DNA from: Cryptomeria japonica
Taxonomy: Eukaryota; Streptophyta; Pinopsida; Cupressales; Cupressaceae
Length of the DNA stretch: 64,000 nucleotides
Reading direction: 5' to 3'
Assembly: GCF_030272615.1 (NCBI RefSeq)
Contig: NC_081409.1
Location: 203,485,949 to 203,549,948 of the forward strand
A model generated the notes under the pieces. That model had not been told where the DNA came from, did no database searches, and saw only the letters and a program-made list of their open reading frames with translations. How positions within the stretch are numbered: the first letter of the stretch is position 1; every line of letters begins with the position of its first letter. The position numbers were made by a program, and so were the translations under genes. This document shows positions 23,100-34,044 of the stretch, piece after piece.

Positions 23100-23250
23100 C
23101 GGAGCAGTCAACAGCGATGGCTTTCGTACACAGATTTGACCGCGTTCGCCGATTTCAGAGACCAGCAGTCAGCAGCGATGGCTTTCGTACACAGATTCGA
23201 CCGCGTTCGCCAATTGTGTATGTCTTGCTTATGTATGAAAATGGCATTTT
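23100..23250 (-). other. Possible upstream exon of the antisense gene with a tandem duplication
   Basis: A segment containing CAGCGATGGCTTTCGTACAC (plus strand) occurs twice in tandem, at 23111-23155 and 23170-23214, with a 59-bp period. It lies directly upstream (minus strand) of the predicted donor at 23099, so it may be a non-coding or partly coding first exon. I see no conserved protein in it. Confidence 0.35.
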
Positions 23251-23947
23251 GCAGCTTTCCACCGACGATGTATTTGAGATGTCTTTGATTTAGATATGGC
23301 ATGAGCTTAGTCGTAGAATGAGACTAGGGAGTTGGACCATCTCAACCATGGTGCGCCTGATCATATTAGCTTGAAACCACGTGCCTCATATTAGCCTCAA
23401 ACCTATGCCCCTACTTGTAGGTGGTGGGGATAGAATATCATTCACTGTACATATCAATGACTGGATAATAATAATTATTTTTTGATAAAAATTATCATAA
23501 TTGAAATTAAGATGAATACCAAGATTTTGACCGACGATGTAATCGGCGAACATACAGCATTCTCGTCGGTGAAATGTTCTGGAGTCGTTGCACTTCCAAC
23601 TCAAACCACACAAACATCCGATGAGGATGTTGTACGTGCGACAACACTTCATAGTCGGATAGTCGTCGATGTCTCTGAATGGACCGACGACACAAGCGTC
23701 GGATAAACAACATCACCGTCGGTGCGAAGTTCCAAATCATCATCGGTTTTGAGATAAAATCTACTGATTCCGACGACTTCTTTGATCGTCGGTAGAGTCC
23801 ATTGGATTTTTGTGTTTTTGACGAGCATGGCATCGTCGACCAATCCGATGTCGAGTTTTCAACGGTTGATTTTACTCAGCACTCTGACAAAAATTCATCG
23901 CAAATCTGACAAATGGCTATTGGAAATCAGCTCCGAATGTACTAGTG
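23251..23947. repeat. CACTA right subterminal region
   Basis: Many copies of a CCGACGA/TCGTCGG-type motif in both orientations occur between 23258 and 23850 (for example accgacgatg, cgtcggtgaa, tccgacgactt, gatcgtcggtag). They lead to the CACTA terminal repeat at 23923-23947. Clustered subterminal repeats are the known transposase-binding architecture of CACTA elements. A local AT palindrome lies at about 23464-23505. Confidence 0.7.
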
Positions 23948-23950
23948 TTA

Positions 23951-25095
23951 AATTGCAAATTTACAAAATGAACACCAAGTCTCAATTTGTTCTTCACTTT
24001 GGTAGAGTTTTGTTGCATAAACAAAGATGGAAAAAAGATCCTTATTACAATGAAAATCCTCGTATATATAGAGGAGAGTTGTAGCATGAAACTAGGAAAG
24101 TTACAACAAATTTGTGACCAAGTTAAAGGTAGAGTCCTATTTGACTTAGGACATGTGTAGACCTACATGTGTACTAGTGCATAAATAGAATGACACCTGA
24201 GGTGTCAATTGATATTACAAAATGCCACTGCACTAGAGATGCATAAAAGTGACTAAGTGTCTAGATCTCCATCTTGAACATCATCATCTCCATTTTTCTT
24301 CAAGAAATCTTCATATTGTTGCAAGGTAGTCTGTATTTCAGAGTTATCTAGTCCCAGTGTGCGGAATTTGGTATCTGGAGTGGAGTGCAGTACAGATTTG
24401 AAGAATTCCCAAAGTTGGAAAAAAAAAGACCAAAAAATTGCAAGGAAAGGTGACTTTGGTGAAAATCGGTGTTATAAACCCAATTTACACCAAAAAGAGG
24501 GACTTTGGTGCAAATCGGGGTTATAAACCTAATTCACACCAAAAAGAGGGACTTTGGTGCAAATCGGGGTTATAACCCTGATTTATACCAAAAGGGTGAC
24601 TTTGGTGCAAATTGGGGTTATAAACTCGATTTACACCAAAAGGGTGACTTTGGTGCAAATTGAGGTAATAAACCCTATTTACACCAAAAAATAAAAACTA
24701 ACTCCTAAAAAGAGAATTTGTTAGTTTTTTTAGATTTGACAAATTGAGGCTCAAATCAAGATGTTTTCTCAAGAGCTTCACTACACATGAGGACTTTGGT
24801 GCAAATTGGGGTTATAAACCCGATTTACACCAAAAGGGTGACTTTGGTGCAAATCAAGGTAATAAATCCGATTTACACCAAACAATAAAAACTAACTCCT
24901 AAAAAGAGAATTTGTTAGTTTTTTAGATTTGACAAATTGAGACTCAAATCAAGTTGATTTCTCAAGAGCTTGACTACACATGAGGGGGTTTGACAAGCAC
25001 CTCAACATGCGTGCTTAGAGGGTGTGGGATATGAAATGGACAAATTTCGTAGGGGTTATCCCAAAATTTTGAGCAAGCCAGAATTGAGGATAACA
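23951..25095 (-). repeat. 3' LTR of the TR-GAG element, right part, with hairpin array
   Basis: This continues the LTR interrupted at 6160 and is homologous to 27988-28840. Its plus-strand end is ggataaca (25095). It holds five tandem 48-bp units at 24450-24690 and two more at 24792-24882. Each unit is an imperfect palindrome of the form TTTGGTGCAAATCGGG...CCCGATTTACACCAAA. A spacer with aaaactaac...gttagtttt arms is also duplicated (about 24695-24790 and 24885-24985). The other LTR has three units and one spacer, which accounts for most of the length difference (1,946 vs 1,654 bp). Confidence 0.88.
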
Positions 25096-25544
25096 TTAGC
25101 TTTGACTAGGGAACTTTCTTTGATCGCTAAAACGAGTGAAGGGGGTAGAATCTAGAACTCTAAGTGCCTTCAACATCCATTGGGCTATAGAGTCAAGCAA
25201 TAAAAGAAGTTACTGAAAACAAAAAGGATAACACAACTGACTAAAACAAAACAATGACACAACTTTGTGCAACTGCACTTATTGGAAAGGGAAACTAACC
25301 CAACCTAGACTAACCAACCATGGGAACTTCTTCAAATGAAACCATTAATTGGTACTCAAAAGTAGCTACCTTTCTTTAGCAAGGTGTCATGCTTGACATG
25401 ATCATGGACCGTCAGGTGTAGATGAAACACGAACAGTAGTACCATGAGATGATGCACCGCTTCTTCGAATAAATGAACAAATTCACCTACTTCCCCAAAT
25501 AGAACATATATATCATTATTCAAGAGTGGATCAATGAACCAAGA

Positions 25545-27053
25545 CTATTCTTGATCAACTACCAATGCATCTTTGGTCTCACTCTTAGTTGTATCTTCAT
25601 GTTCGGGAACTAGTGCAGCCTTTGATGTCTTTTTAGCTTCCAACCAAGATAGATGTCTTAGAGGGCATCCCTTTGACATGAAAAACTCTGACCTCTTCTC
25701 GCCTATTGTTCTTTTATCAACTGATACCTCAACCACAACCTCATGTTGAGTGGAATGAGTTTCCTCTTGCGATCCAAGTGAAAACATGGTTGCATTGCTT
25801 GTTTCATCATGTTGTTCACAAACTTCAAATTTGGCAGAATTACCATCAAGACTTATGAAAAACCCATCTATTATGCTTGTGAAAATGTCTTCATCAAGTT
25901 CCCTAGTAGTTCTCTCATGCACAATATGTCCAAGTTCATGACCTTGAAATATAGATGCATTCTTCTCATTTGTTCAACTTGATTGGTACCTTCATGCATG
26001 TCCATTTTTTCACATCTCATGATATGATGGTCCTCTTTTACCACCTTTGAAAAGTGGCCTTCAACCTCTTGTTGTTTACCCCCCATGGTATCTTGCTCAA
26101 CAATTTCTTAATAACACACTGACCAGATATGAGAGTCGCCAGCTATGTCTGCTTCCTCCTATTGGAGGAGATTAGCAAGATCACTTTGTGTAGATTTAGA
26201 GTTCCCCACTACTGCATTTGTTGGTGGTGCCTCAAGTACAAACTTTTCTGGTGGTGAAGGAAGATTGTTTTGATTTCCTTTAGCATAATCATAGATAATA
26301 TTTGGATAAGTTCTTGGAATATCTCTGCGAGATAAAAGGAGAACCTTGTGATAACTTCTTCTTAAGGGCTAACAGTTCATTAGACAATATTTGCACCATG
26401 GGATTTGTTTTGCACGTAGACAATGATTCTATAGAAGAGTTTTCTCTAGACCCATTTAGTTCTATCTTTATCTTACTTGCAAGGATAAGATCATCTCCAA
26501 CCTCAACTGATAGGGTTTGTGCAACTACAAGGTCTCTCGGAACTGCCCTTCTTAACAAGAAACTCACCTTAGGCAACTGAGCGATGATAAAGAAGCACTT
26601 CAAATTTTCACCAATGGGTTGAGCCACTATTGAAATTTTGTTAGATAACTTGTCAAATTTAGCCACAAACTCCCACATGGTTTCCTATGACTCTTTTTTC
26701 ATTTGAGTCAATTGTGCTGACAATACATGATCATCTTCTATAGGCTTGAACCTCTCTTCAAACTTTGTACTAAGTGTTTTACAATCGGTGATGGTTTATG
26801 GTGAAAGATGATAGAACCAGTCAACAACAACACCTTGGAGTGTTTCAATAAACATTCTCATCGAAACATCTTCATGTTTTACCCTGAGAACACCACATGC
26901 AATATAAAAAGTAGCAAGATGTTCATTTGGATGTTGTTTTCCATCCCCATAGAACTTGGGAATATTCTTCCGCGAGCCATTAGGAAGAGCACATAGAGGT
27001 GGAGTCAGATTCAATGGACCAAAAGCATTCCCCCAAGAACCTTGGGAAGCCAT
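25545..27053 (-). pseudogene. Gag of the TR-GAG element
   Basis: The minus-strand frame opens at 27053 (MASQGSWGNAFGPLNLTPP). It shows a retrotransposon gag domain: IPKFYGDGKQHPNEHLATF, GVVVDWFYHLSP, FEERFKPIEDDHVLSAQL, WEFVAKFDKLSNKI. In-frame stops (TAA near 26799, TAG near 26684) interrupt it and are readable as mutated CAA and CAG. Downstream, 25545-25922 is an open acidic tail without a recognised domain (EDIFTSIIDGFFISL...ALVVDQE). No zinc knuckle, protease or polymerase follows before the 3' LTR. Confidence 0.78.
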
Positions 27054-27162
27054 TTTACATGTCCTTGGTGAAAACTTGACAAATTACAAGAAAACAAATT
27101 ACAATGAATAGGATATTGACATACTTCAACCAAAAGCATGAGGCCTTTGGATGCGTATCGTA

Positions 27163-27180
27163 TCCCCAACAGAGTTGCCA
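27163..27180 (-). promoter_or_regulatory. Primer-binding site of the TR-GAG element
   Basis: On the minus strand TGGCAACTCTGTTGGGGA begins six T residues after the end of the 5' LTR (27187). The TGGC-A/G-ACTC...GGGGA form resembles primer-binding sites of some plant gypsy elements. The tRNA is not assigned. Confidence 0.65.
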
Positions 27181-27186
27181 AAAAAA

Positions 27187-28840
27187 TGTTGGGTGAAAAT
27201 TTTGTAAACTTATGAAGGTTGACAAAATGTATGTTTCACGATAACGCATGGTATGATATCTCTCAGAAGGCAAGATATAACCCCTCATAATTATAAGGGA
27301 AGGCTCTCCCTTTCTACTACAATTATTTTCTATTCTACCTACCTGCTAACATTACACTAATCCAAGGTACAATAACAACTTAAAGTTCTCTTCTTTTAGA
27401 AGCAGTTACACCTAACTCTCTTTTCAGAATAGATTTTCCCTTAGCTTAAACAACTCAAAAACTTGTAGTAATATTAAGCTAATATATCTGGAAAGTAAAG
27501 TGTCTGTGAAAGAACAAAGTCTTTCATTACTTCCGCTTTTCTGAAAATGACCTAGGGACGAGAATTATGCACACTTAAGAACTCAAAGATTCTCTTATAT
27601 ACTGAACTCCTATCAACCACTGTAACCCAAATATATTTTCAGCTCAAAGACTTACAATATATTAAAAGATCGTCTACTCTAACCAGATAATTCATATATC
27701 ACAAAGACTCTACTTTTTACCTTTTCAATACAAATTCTTGAGATAACTTGTAAAAGCTCAAAGACTTTAAGAAACCTTCTCTCAACTAATTTCCAATTCC
27801 TGAATTTCCAAAGTAACTCAAAGATTACTTGTAAAGACTAAAGAATTTTTCAATATTCAACACCAATAACTATATCCAACTTTAATCATTCAAGAAAATA
27901 TGATACCAATGACATAAAAACATTCATACCACATAAAAAGATTGTACTCAAAGCAAAGTTTGAATGCCAAGTTCGCCTCTTTCTCGATTAAATTGGAAAT
28001 TTACAAAATGAACACCGAGTCTCAATTTGCTCTTCACTTTGGTGGAGTTTTGTTGCATAAACAAAGATGGAAAAAGATCTTTATTACAATGAAAATCCTC
28101 ATATATAGAGGAGAGGTGCAACATGAAACTAGGAAAGTTACAACTAATTTGTGACCAAGTCAAAGGTAGAGTCTTATTTGACTTAGGACACATGCAGTCC
28201 TACATGTGTACTAGTCCATACATAGAATGACACCTAAGGTAACGATTGATATTACAAAATACCACTGCACTAGAGATGCATAAAAATGACTAAGTGTCTA
28301 GATCTCCATATTGAACATCATCATCTCATTTTTCTTCAATAAATCTTCATATTGTTGCAAGGTAACCTGTATTTTAGAGTTATATGGTCCCAATATGCGA
28401 AATTTGGCATCTAGAGTGGAGTGCGATACGAATTTGAATAATTCCTAGAGTTGGACAAGAAAGAACAAAAAATTGCAAGGAAAGGTGACTTTGGTGCAAA
28501 TCGGGGTTATAAACCCGATTTACACCAAAAAGAGGGACATTGGTGCAAATTGGGGTTATAACCCTGATTACACCAAAAGGGTGACTTTGGTGCAAATCGA
28601 GGTTATAAACTCGATTTACACCAAAAAATAAAAACTAACTCCTCAAAAGATAATTTGTTAGTTTTTTAGAATTGACAAATTGAGACTCAAATCAAGATGA
28701 TTTCTCAAGAGCCTAACTACACATGAGAGGGTTTGACAAGTACCTCAACATGCACGTGCTTAGAGGGTGTGAGCTATGAAACAAACAAATTTTGTAGGGG
28801 TTATCCCACAATTTTGAGCAAGCCAAAATTGAGAATAACA
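27187..28840 (-). repeat. 5' LTR of the TR-GAG element (intact)
   Basis: This is the uninterrupted LTR, 1,654 bp, with plus-strand ends tgttgggtg...gaataaca, that is TG...CA in both senses. It aligns to 5360-6160 and 23951-25095 and thereby defines the CACTA insertion site. It contains three palindromic units at 28486-28530, 28535-28576 and 28581-28623. The perfect TSD aagtc follows at 28841-28845. Confidence 0.9.
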
Positions 28841-28845
28841 AAGTC

Positions 28846-31800
28846 ATAAAGCTAGGATGAAAACATGCACACATTAGTCTTGAAACTTTATTTGAATATT
28901 GCCAAATTATACCTTTGCTTTAGGACAATTACAAACAACATATATAATCTACTCATTATATGATTCGTCAACCAATAAAATATCTTACTCCAAACATTTT
29001 CCTAACTTCGAGTAAGAAAATAACAACAAAAGTTTTCATTTAGATTCTTCAATTATTCAAATTAATGCACTATTTAGGAGATAAAACAAGATTCTTCACT
29101 TTTCACTAACTACAATAAGCATACTAAAATATTCAAATACCTTCAAGAGACCATCATTACACAACATTTTTGTAGGATAAAATTATAAATTTCATCACCA
29201 AGTCAGTGTCCATAAACACAAATCACAATAACTCACACTTTTCAAGCATGACAACACTTCTTTAACAACTATATGTGCACAATAAGAAATATATGCATTT
29301 TACACATAGACACTCCCCTATCTTACTAAATAAGTCACATCATAAATCTATATGAGTGGAATGTTTCTCGAAACAAGTTTTCTCAAGGCCAAAAGTAACC
29401 AAGATATCACACAATATCCAAAAATCTATAGTCCATAATCATAATAGAAAGCAAGATTCATGTCATACAAAATATCTCAATATCTACACCAAAAGCACTA
29501 AGTATGAAGCACAACACAATCTTAACTAAAGAGAGGGAGAAAATCTCACTACATGTTGTAAACACTTGATGCACTCTTCACTCAGTAACTTATTCATAGG
29601 CATCCCTATAAAATAGCTATACATGAAGCATACATAGGCATCCATTGAAGACATGAAATTTGTAGTTCATTAACATTTAACAATTTCACATAATACAAAC
29701 TTCTCTAATCCAAACACGCTTCTATCTAATATTTCATATAATCTAAAAATTTACGAATGCATTTCATCTTGGGAAAACATAATTCATTACCTCAACCAAC
29801 ATGGTAACATCTAATTCTCCGCCATGCCTAATGCACTTCTTTGCGGTGTCCTCCCTTACACTCACTATCAGAGGTTCAAAATGAACATGATAGAGACACC
29901 ACTTAACATATAACCGAGGGCAACAATACTAAATATTCAAAATGACCACCATAGACATCAAAAGAGAAACCCCAAATGGGAAGATTATCAAATTCAACAT
30001 TGAATCATGAAAAATGCTAGCAAAATCAACAATAAATAAAGTGTGACAAGTGCCACGAGATAGATAAAAGGGAAGAATTTAGTGGGCAATCCTAGCATAA
30101 GGAAACCCAAAAATCAGATTAACCCCAACGACACTAAATACAAATTACAAATAACCCACTATAAAATAACCAACACGTCTAAATCCATATCACGAGGTGA
30201 TTAATATCAGCCACACCAGAGGGAGTGATCGTTGCACAAAACCCAAGAACACAATGTTTTGAATGTGTTAGAGAGTGTACACCAGGCACTTTAGACCATT
30301 GAGTTATTAAAATATATCTTTCATAAGAAAATTCTATGCAAAACTGTAAGCATTCATAATTCATACTTGCTTGTAATCATTTATCATCTTTAATGCAATG
30401 CAATATTTTTCCTTACACAAGAGTCTACGCAACTACCCTTTATGAAAGAAGACATATGCAAGAAGAGATAAAGCGTAACATACACACACAAGGAATACAC
30501 TCATTACACAAATAATGTTTATTTAAGATATCCTATCCACAAGATAATCACATTCACCAGGTTATGACTATAATAGAAATAGATATCAGAATCTTAATTA
30601 ATCACTCATTGATATATTATAACATACAACATTGCTCACAATGCACAATAAATAGCATGCAACTGATTAAAAATGTCCTTCACAAGATCTTAAGAAAATT
30701 TACTCATTTAAATGCCTACACATATCATAACATCATTACTTTTAAGAGACAAAACTCATTATTTACTAATAAAGAAAATTTAATATCAGATTTCAATTAC
30801 ATCTACTCCTATTATCTATGATAATTTTCTAGCATACCACTAACCAGTCATTTTTTCTATTTATGCATGGAACTAAACACCATAGCCTTATAACAATCTT
30901 ATTTTCATTTACATATAATGTCACATCGATAAAGAGACACACACACACATACACCATGTTATACATCTAGCAACTCAAGTAAAATTGCCAATCACTAGCA
31001 TGTTATACATCATTATCCATCCTATTGGTTAACAAATTTTGTTCCCTTCAAAATATGACAATATGACTCGTAGCCCCAGACTAGGGAGCAAACTATTAAC
31101 AACAGTTGGAGAAGTTGTGTTTTGTTTTGCAACTTTCCTATGAATTTTAGAGGTTAAACTCCCTCTTATGATACAAAATTGAGTTTTTTGGGGTATGCTT
31201 TTAACCTGAAAGTAGGAAAGGCAAGATTTCTAACCTCATAGCCTAAAAGGGAAATATGTAGTACATAAATGATAAAGTATTTACCCAGCTAACCATCGAC
31301 TTAGTTCATGTCACATAACATCATTCAAAGATAAACACTATACAACGAGGACCGATAGAGGAATAACAAATATTTGATGTTTCAAAATATGAAAACTGAA
31401 CAAAAGCATCCACATAAGAAGAACACAAATTTATCTATTGCAGCACAAACTCTGATCATATTAGATAAACTATTCAGTAAACCAAAGCAAATCCACATTG
31501 TACTTGTCTTTCAGAAAAACAACATAAAATTTGCTTTTTCAAAATATTCCCCCCCTCTATCTACTTTATATTCTATTTATATCTAAAGTCCCTTTTTCCA
31601 TTTTCAAGGAACGGTTCCTTCTAGAATAATGGTCTTGAAAATGACTATTTTAAACATGATGCTAGATAGAAAAAGATTACCAGAACATCCTATTATTAAC
31701 ACCAAATCCTACATTATAAACAACTACCAACTTCATACCTCTTCTTCATCAAGCATCGAGTTCCGACTAGCAATTTGGTTGTCGATCATCTCCGCCTTCA

Positions 31801-34030
31801 TCTCCTCTTCGATAAGCACCCAAAGAACTGTTAAAAACTCATCCTCATCTTCTATGAGATCTCGGGTGAGATCAGTCAAGTCAAAGAGAATGTCATCTTG
31901 TATATGCTCAACGTTTGGCTATATAATAAGACCTTTTCCTTTAAGCACCATCTTCTTAATTGTGTGAAAACTTAGATACTCTGCAATTATTTCTTCTTGT
32001 AGACGTTGTTAATGATTTTTGGCTTGCTGAGTAATTTTTCCCAATAGAGTAATAATTTTTCTATATCCGACAAAATCAGTTTGTTGTTTCCATGCAAGAG
32101 ACCATAATCCTTGGATAATATTCCCTTGTTCACTTTTTGGCCAATTTAGGTTAGGATTAACGACTAACAACTGGTTATTATGAGGCAGAACCATTTTGGT
32201 AAGGAAAACTCATGATGGCATGTGTTACTTGATCATTTCCTAAGAGTGGTGCATTAAATTTTCCATGTAAAAAGGTAATAATATAAAAAATTATAGCTCA
32301 CACTGCCACCGTTACGTGTCCTTAACCATTTAATCTGACATTAATGATGGTACTTGCAAATCTCCTTTTTGATTCGTTTCTTGAAAATTATACGTTGTAT
32401 GACTGTGGGTCGGCCTTGAAACTGACAAAGAGGAAACTAAAAACTTTTGATGCTCTGATATCGACCTTCAAGAGAGTATCGAGTATCAGGGAGAAACTAG
32501 AAGTGGGAGTTGCAAGATCTACTAGTTGCCACCCGATAAACATCGACTCTTCCTCAAGGATCATGACATCACGTGAAGATGGAACTCAATGACTTCAAAG
32601 AAAAGTTCTGATACACTAAGATTTCACCGATAAGGTTTAACTAATAAGAAAATATCTTTTAGCAAAGGTACAGGTATTTAGAAAGGGGGCTAACACGTCC
32701 TACCAAAATTCATTGAGCAAGCACATTCTTGAAATTCAAATAAGGTAAGGAGATAAAATCATTGTCTAACCTATTTGTTTGATCAAACATAACATTTCAT
32801 CAAAACCATGCAAATCTGTCATGAGGCTAAGACTTATCTTTTTGAATCAAATAAGGACACAATGGAATGATTTCAAATTTCCTATACTATACATGCAATG
32901 CACCATCTTTACCTTTTTCAACACATATACTACAATATGATCTATTAATATAATATTTCATAAGTCTCCCTATATTATTCATGCAAAATATATTCTACCT
33001 AGCTTATTTATTTTAAAATGTGGTACATGAATTTGTTTTAACCAAACTTTTCTTTTAATACACACCAAATCATATTCGTCCATAAGCATTCAATACTTTT
33101 ATTCAATATCAAATACACTCCTAAGTACTATGAATCTTATATCTAGATAGAGAGAAGAAGGAGAGAGAATGTTGACAATCCATCAATACATGCATGCAAA
33201 TCATACGTGGATGATTAAATTTTCTAGACATACCATCTTTATTATACAATGTAGCTACATACAACATACTCTGAGACATGCAAATCAATCCTTTCACGAG
33301 GTCTCCTAACATTACCAATACAACTAGAAGTCTTAGGTCCTTATTGAAAGATAAAATCTATACAAACAATCTTTCTTACATGTAGGTTCACATATATAAA
33401 TACTCAATAGTTCTATTTGATATAAATACATCATTGGGTAACATTATTATATTTTATATCAAGATAGGAGAAGAAGGAAAGATAAAAATTATCATTAAAC
33501 TACTATTTATATATAGATGCATTCCATGCAAGTTCCTCACATACACATCATGATCTATACTAAATCATATTCATATGTAAAATACAACCACTTCATCTTA
33601 CTATTCATGAGAAAAATAATGTACCACTCCAACGTAATAAACTAATCCTACAAACATAGCATCAATTAAGAGTATACACACAATTTCCTTCTACTTTGTA
33701 ACATGATACTTTATATACCGAAAACAACCCTCTACATTCAAGTATGCACTGGAAATCACAAGGAAAACCAAAGCCGCATAGAATCATTTAAGCATTGCTT
33801 GCATAAAGGAGATACACACAAGAAATTAATACACATTTTGTACACAATTATGATTTTCAAATAGTATGAGAGAGGGAGAGCACAAGCAAATGCATCTAAA
33901 CCTCCAAAGTCCTAATGAACTTTTCCAAATATAAATCTCGAAGGACAAGCACAAGACAAGAACATTATAACACACCACAAAAGACTAAGGACAACAACCT
34001 TAACCAGAGATCCCAGCATTTGCAACATGG
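28846..34030 (-). other. Internal region of the LARD-like element, largely non-coding
   Basis: This is about 5.2 kb of AT-rich sequence between the TR-GAG insertion and the LARD primer-binding site. I found no gag, protease, RT or integrase motif on either strand. The only coherent frame is the decayed ORF at 31738-32194. A second open stretch, plus strand 32344-32592, shows no domain. Confidence 0.7.
31738..32194 (-). pseudogene. Decayed ORF inside the LARD-like element, unknown product
   Basis: One minus-strand frame of about 152 codons has only two internal stops. It starts MVLPHNNQLLVVNPNLNW and ends SRNSMLDEEEV. The C-terminal half is acidic and probably helical (DDILFDLTDLTRDLIEDEDE). 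I do not recognise it. The frame may be a remnant gag-type ORF or a captured host exon. Its length is unlikely by chance in such AT-rich DNA, though not impossible. Confidence 0.4.
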
Positions 34031-34042
34031 GCTCTGATACCA
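34031..34042 (-). promoter_or_regulatory. Primer-binding site of the LARD-like element (tRNA-iMet)
   Basis: On the minus strand TGGTATCAGAGC begins 2 nt after the LTR end at 34045. This is the standard plant retrotransposon site complementary to the 3' end of initiator tRNA-Met. Confidence 0.9.
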
Positions 34043-34044
34043 AA

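Larger units (their letters stand above)
8043..23110 (+). mobile_element. Ty3/gypsy retrotransposon, Tat lineage, 3' LTR not found
   Basis: This plus-strand element has a 5' LTR (8043-8815), a primer-binding site (8819-8838) and a 2.2-kb leader. Gag-pol runs from 11066 to 18590, and a 3' region carries an antisense PMD ORF (20282-22291 plus an upstream exon). Two RNase H domains and the G-patch after protease point to the Tat lineage. I searched 18.6-23.9 kb by eye for a copy of the 5' LTR and found none. The right boundary is therefore approximate and the element is probably 3'-truncated or rearranged. Gag and pol contain several in-frame stops and one frameshift, so it is not autonomous. 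Confidence 0.8.
6161..23947. mobile_element. CACTA (En/Spm) DNA transposon carrying a PPR fragment and a nested gypsy element
   Basis: The insertion starts CACTAATACATT at 6161 and ends ...AATGTACTAGTG at 23947. The terminal inverted repeats match at about 20 of 25 positions. The 3-bp TSD tta (6158-6160 and 23948-23950) is diagnostic, and the interrupted LTR aligns cleanly across it. Subterminal copies of a CCGACGA-like motif occur in both orientations, most densely at 23255-23860 and more weakly at 6195-6375. No TNP2-type transposase is visible. With the nested gypsy sequence removed, roughly 2.7 kb remains, so this is a non-autonomous, gene-fragment-carrying CACTA element. Confidence 0.88.
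5360..28840 (-). mobile_element. TR-GAG-like LTR retrotransposon (gag only), interrupted by a CACTA element
   Basis: This minus-strand LTR element is inserted in the LARD-like element. The 5-bp TSD aagtc is perfect at 5355-5359 and 28841-28845. The intact 5' LTR is 27187-28840. The 3' LTR is split by a CACTA insertion into 5360-6160 and 23951-25095. The internal region is only about 2.1 kb (25096-27186). It contains a primer-binding site and a decayed gag, with no protease, RT or integrase. This matches the TR-GAG class of non-autonomous elements. Without the CACTA the element is about 5.7 kb. Confidence 0.88.
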
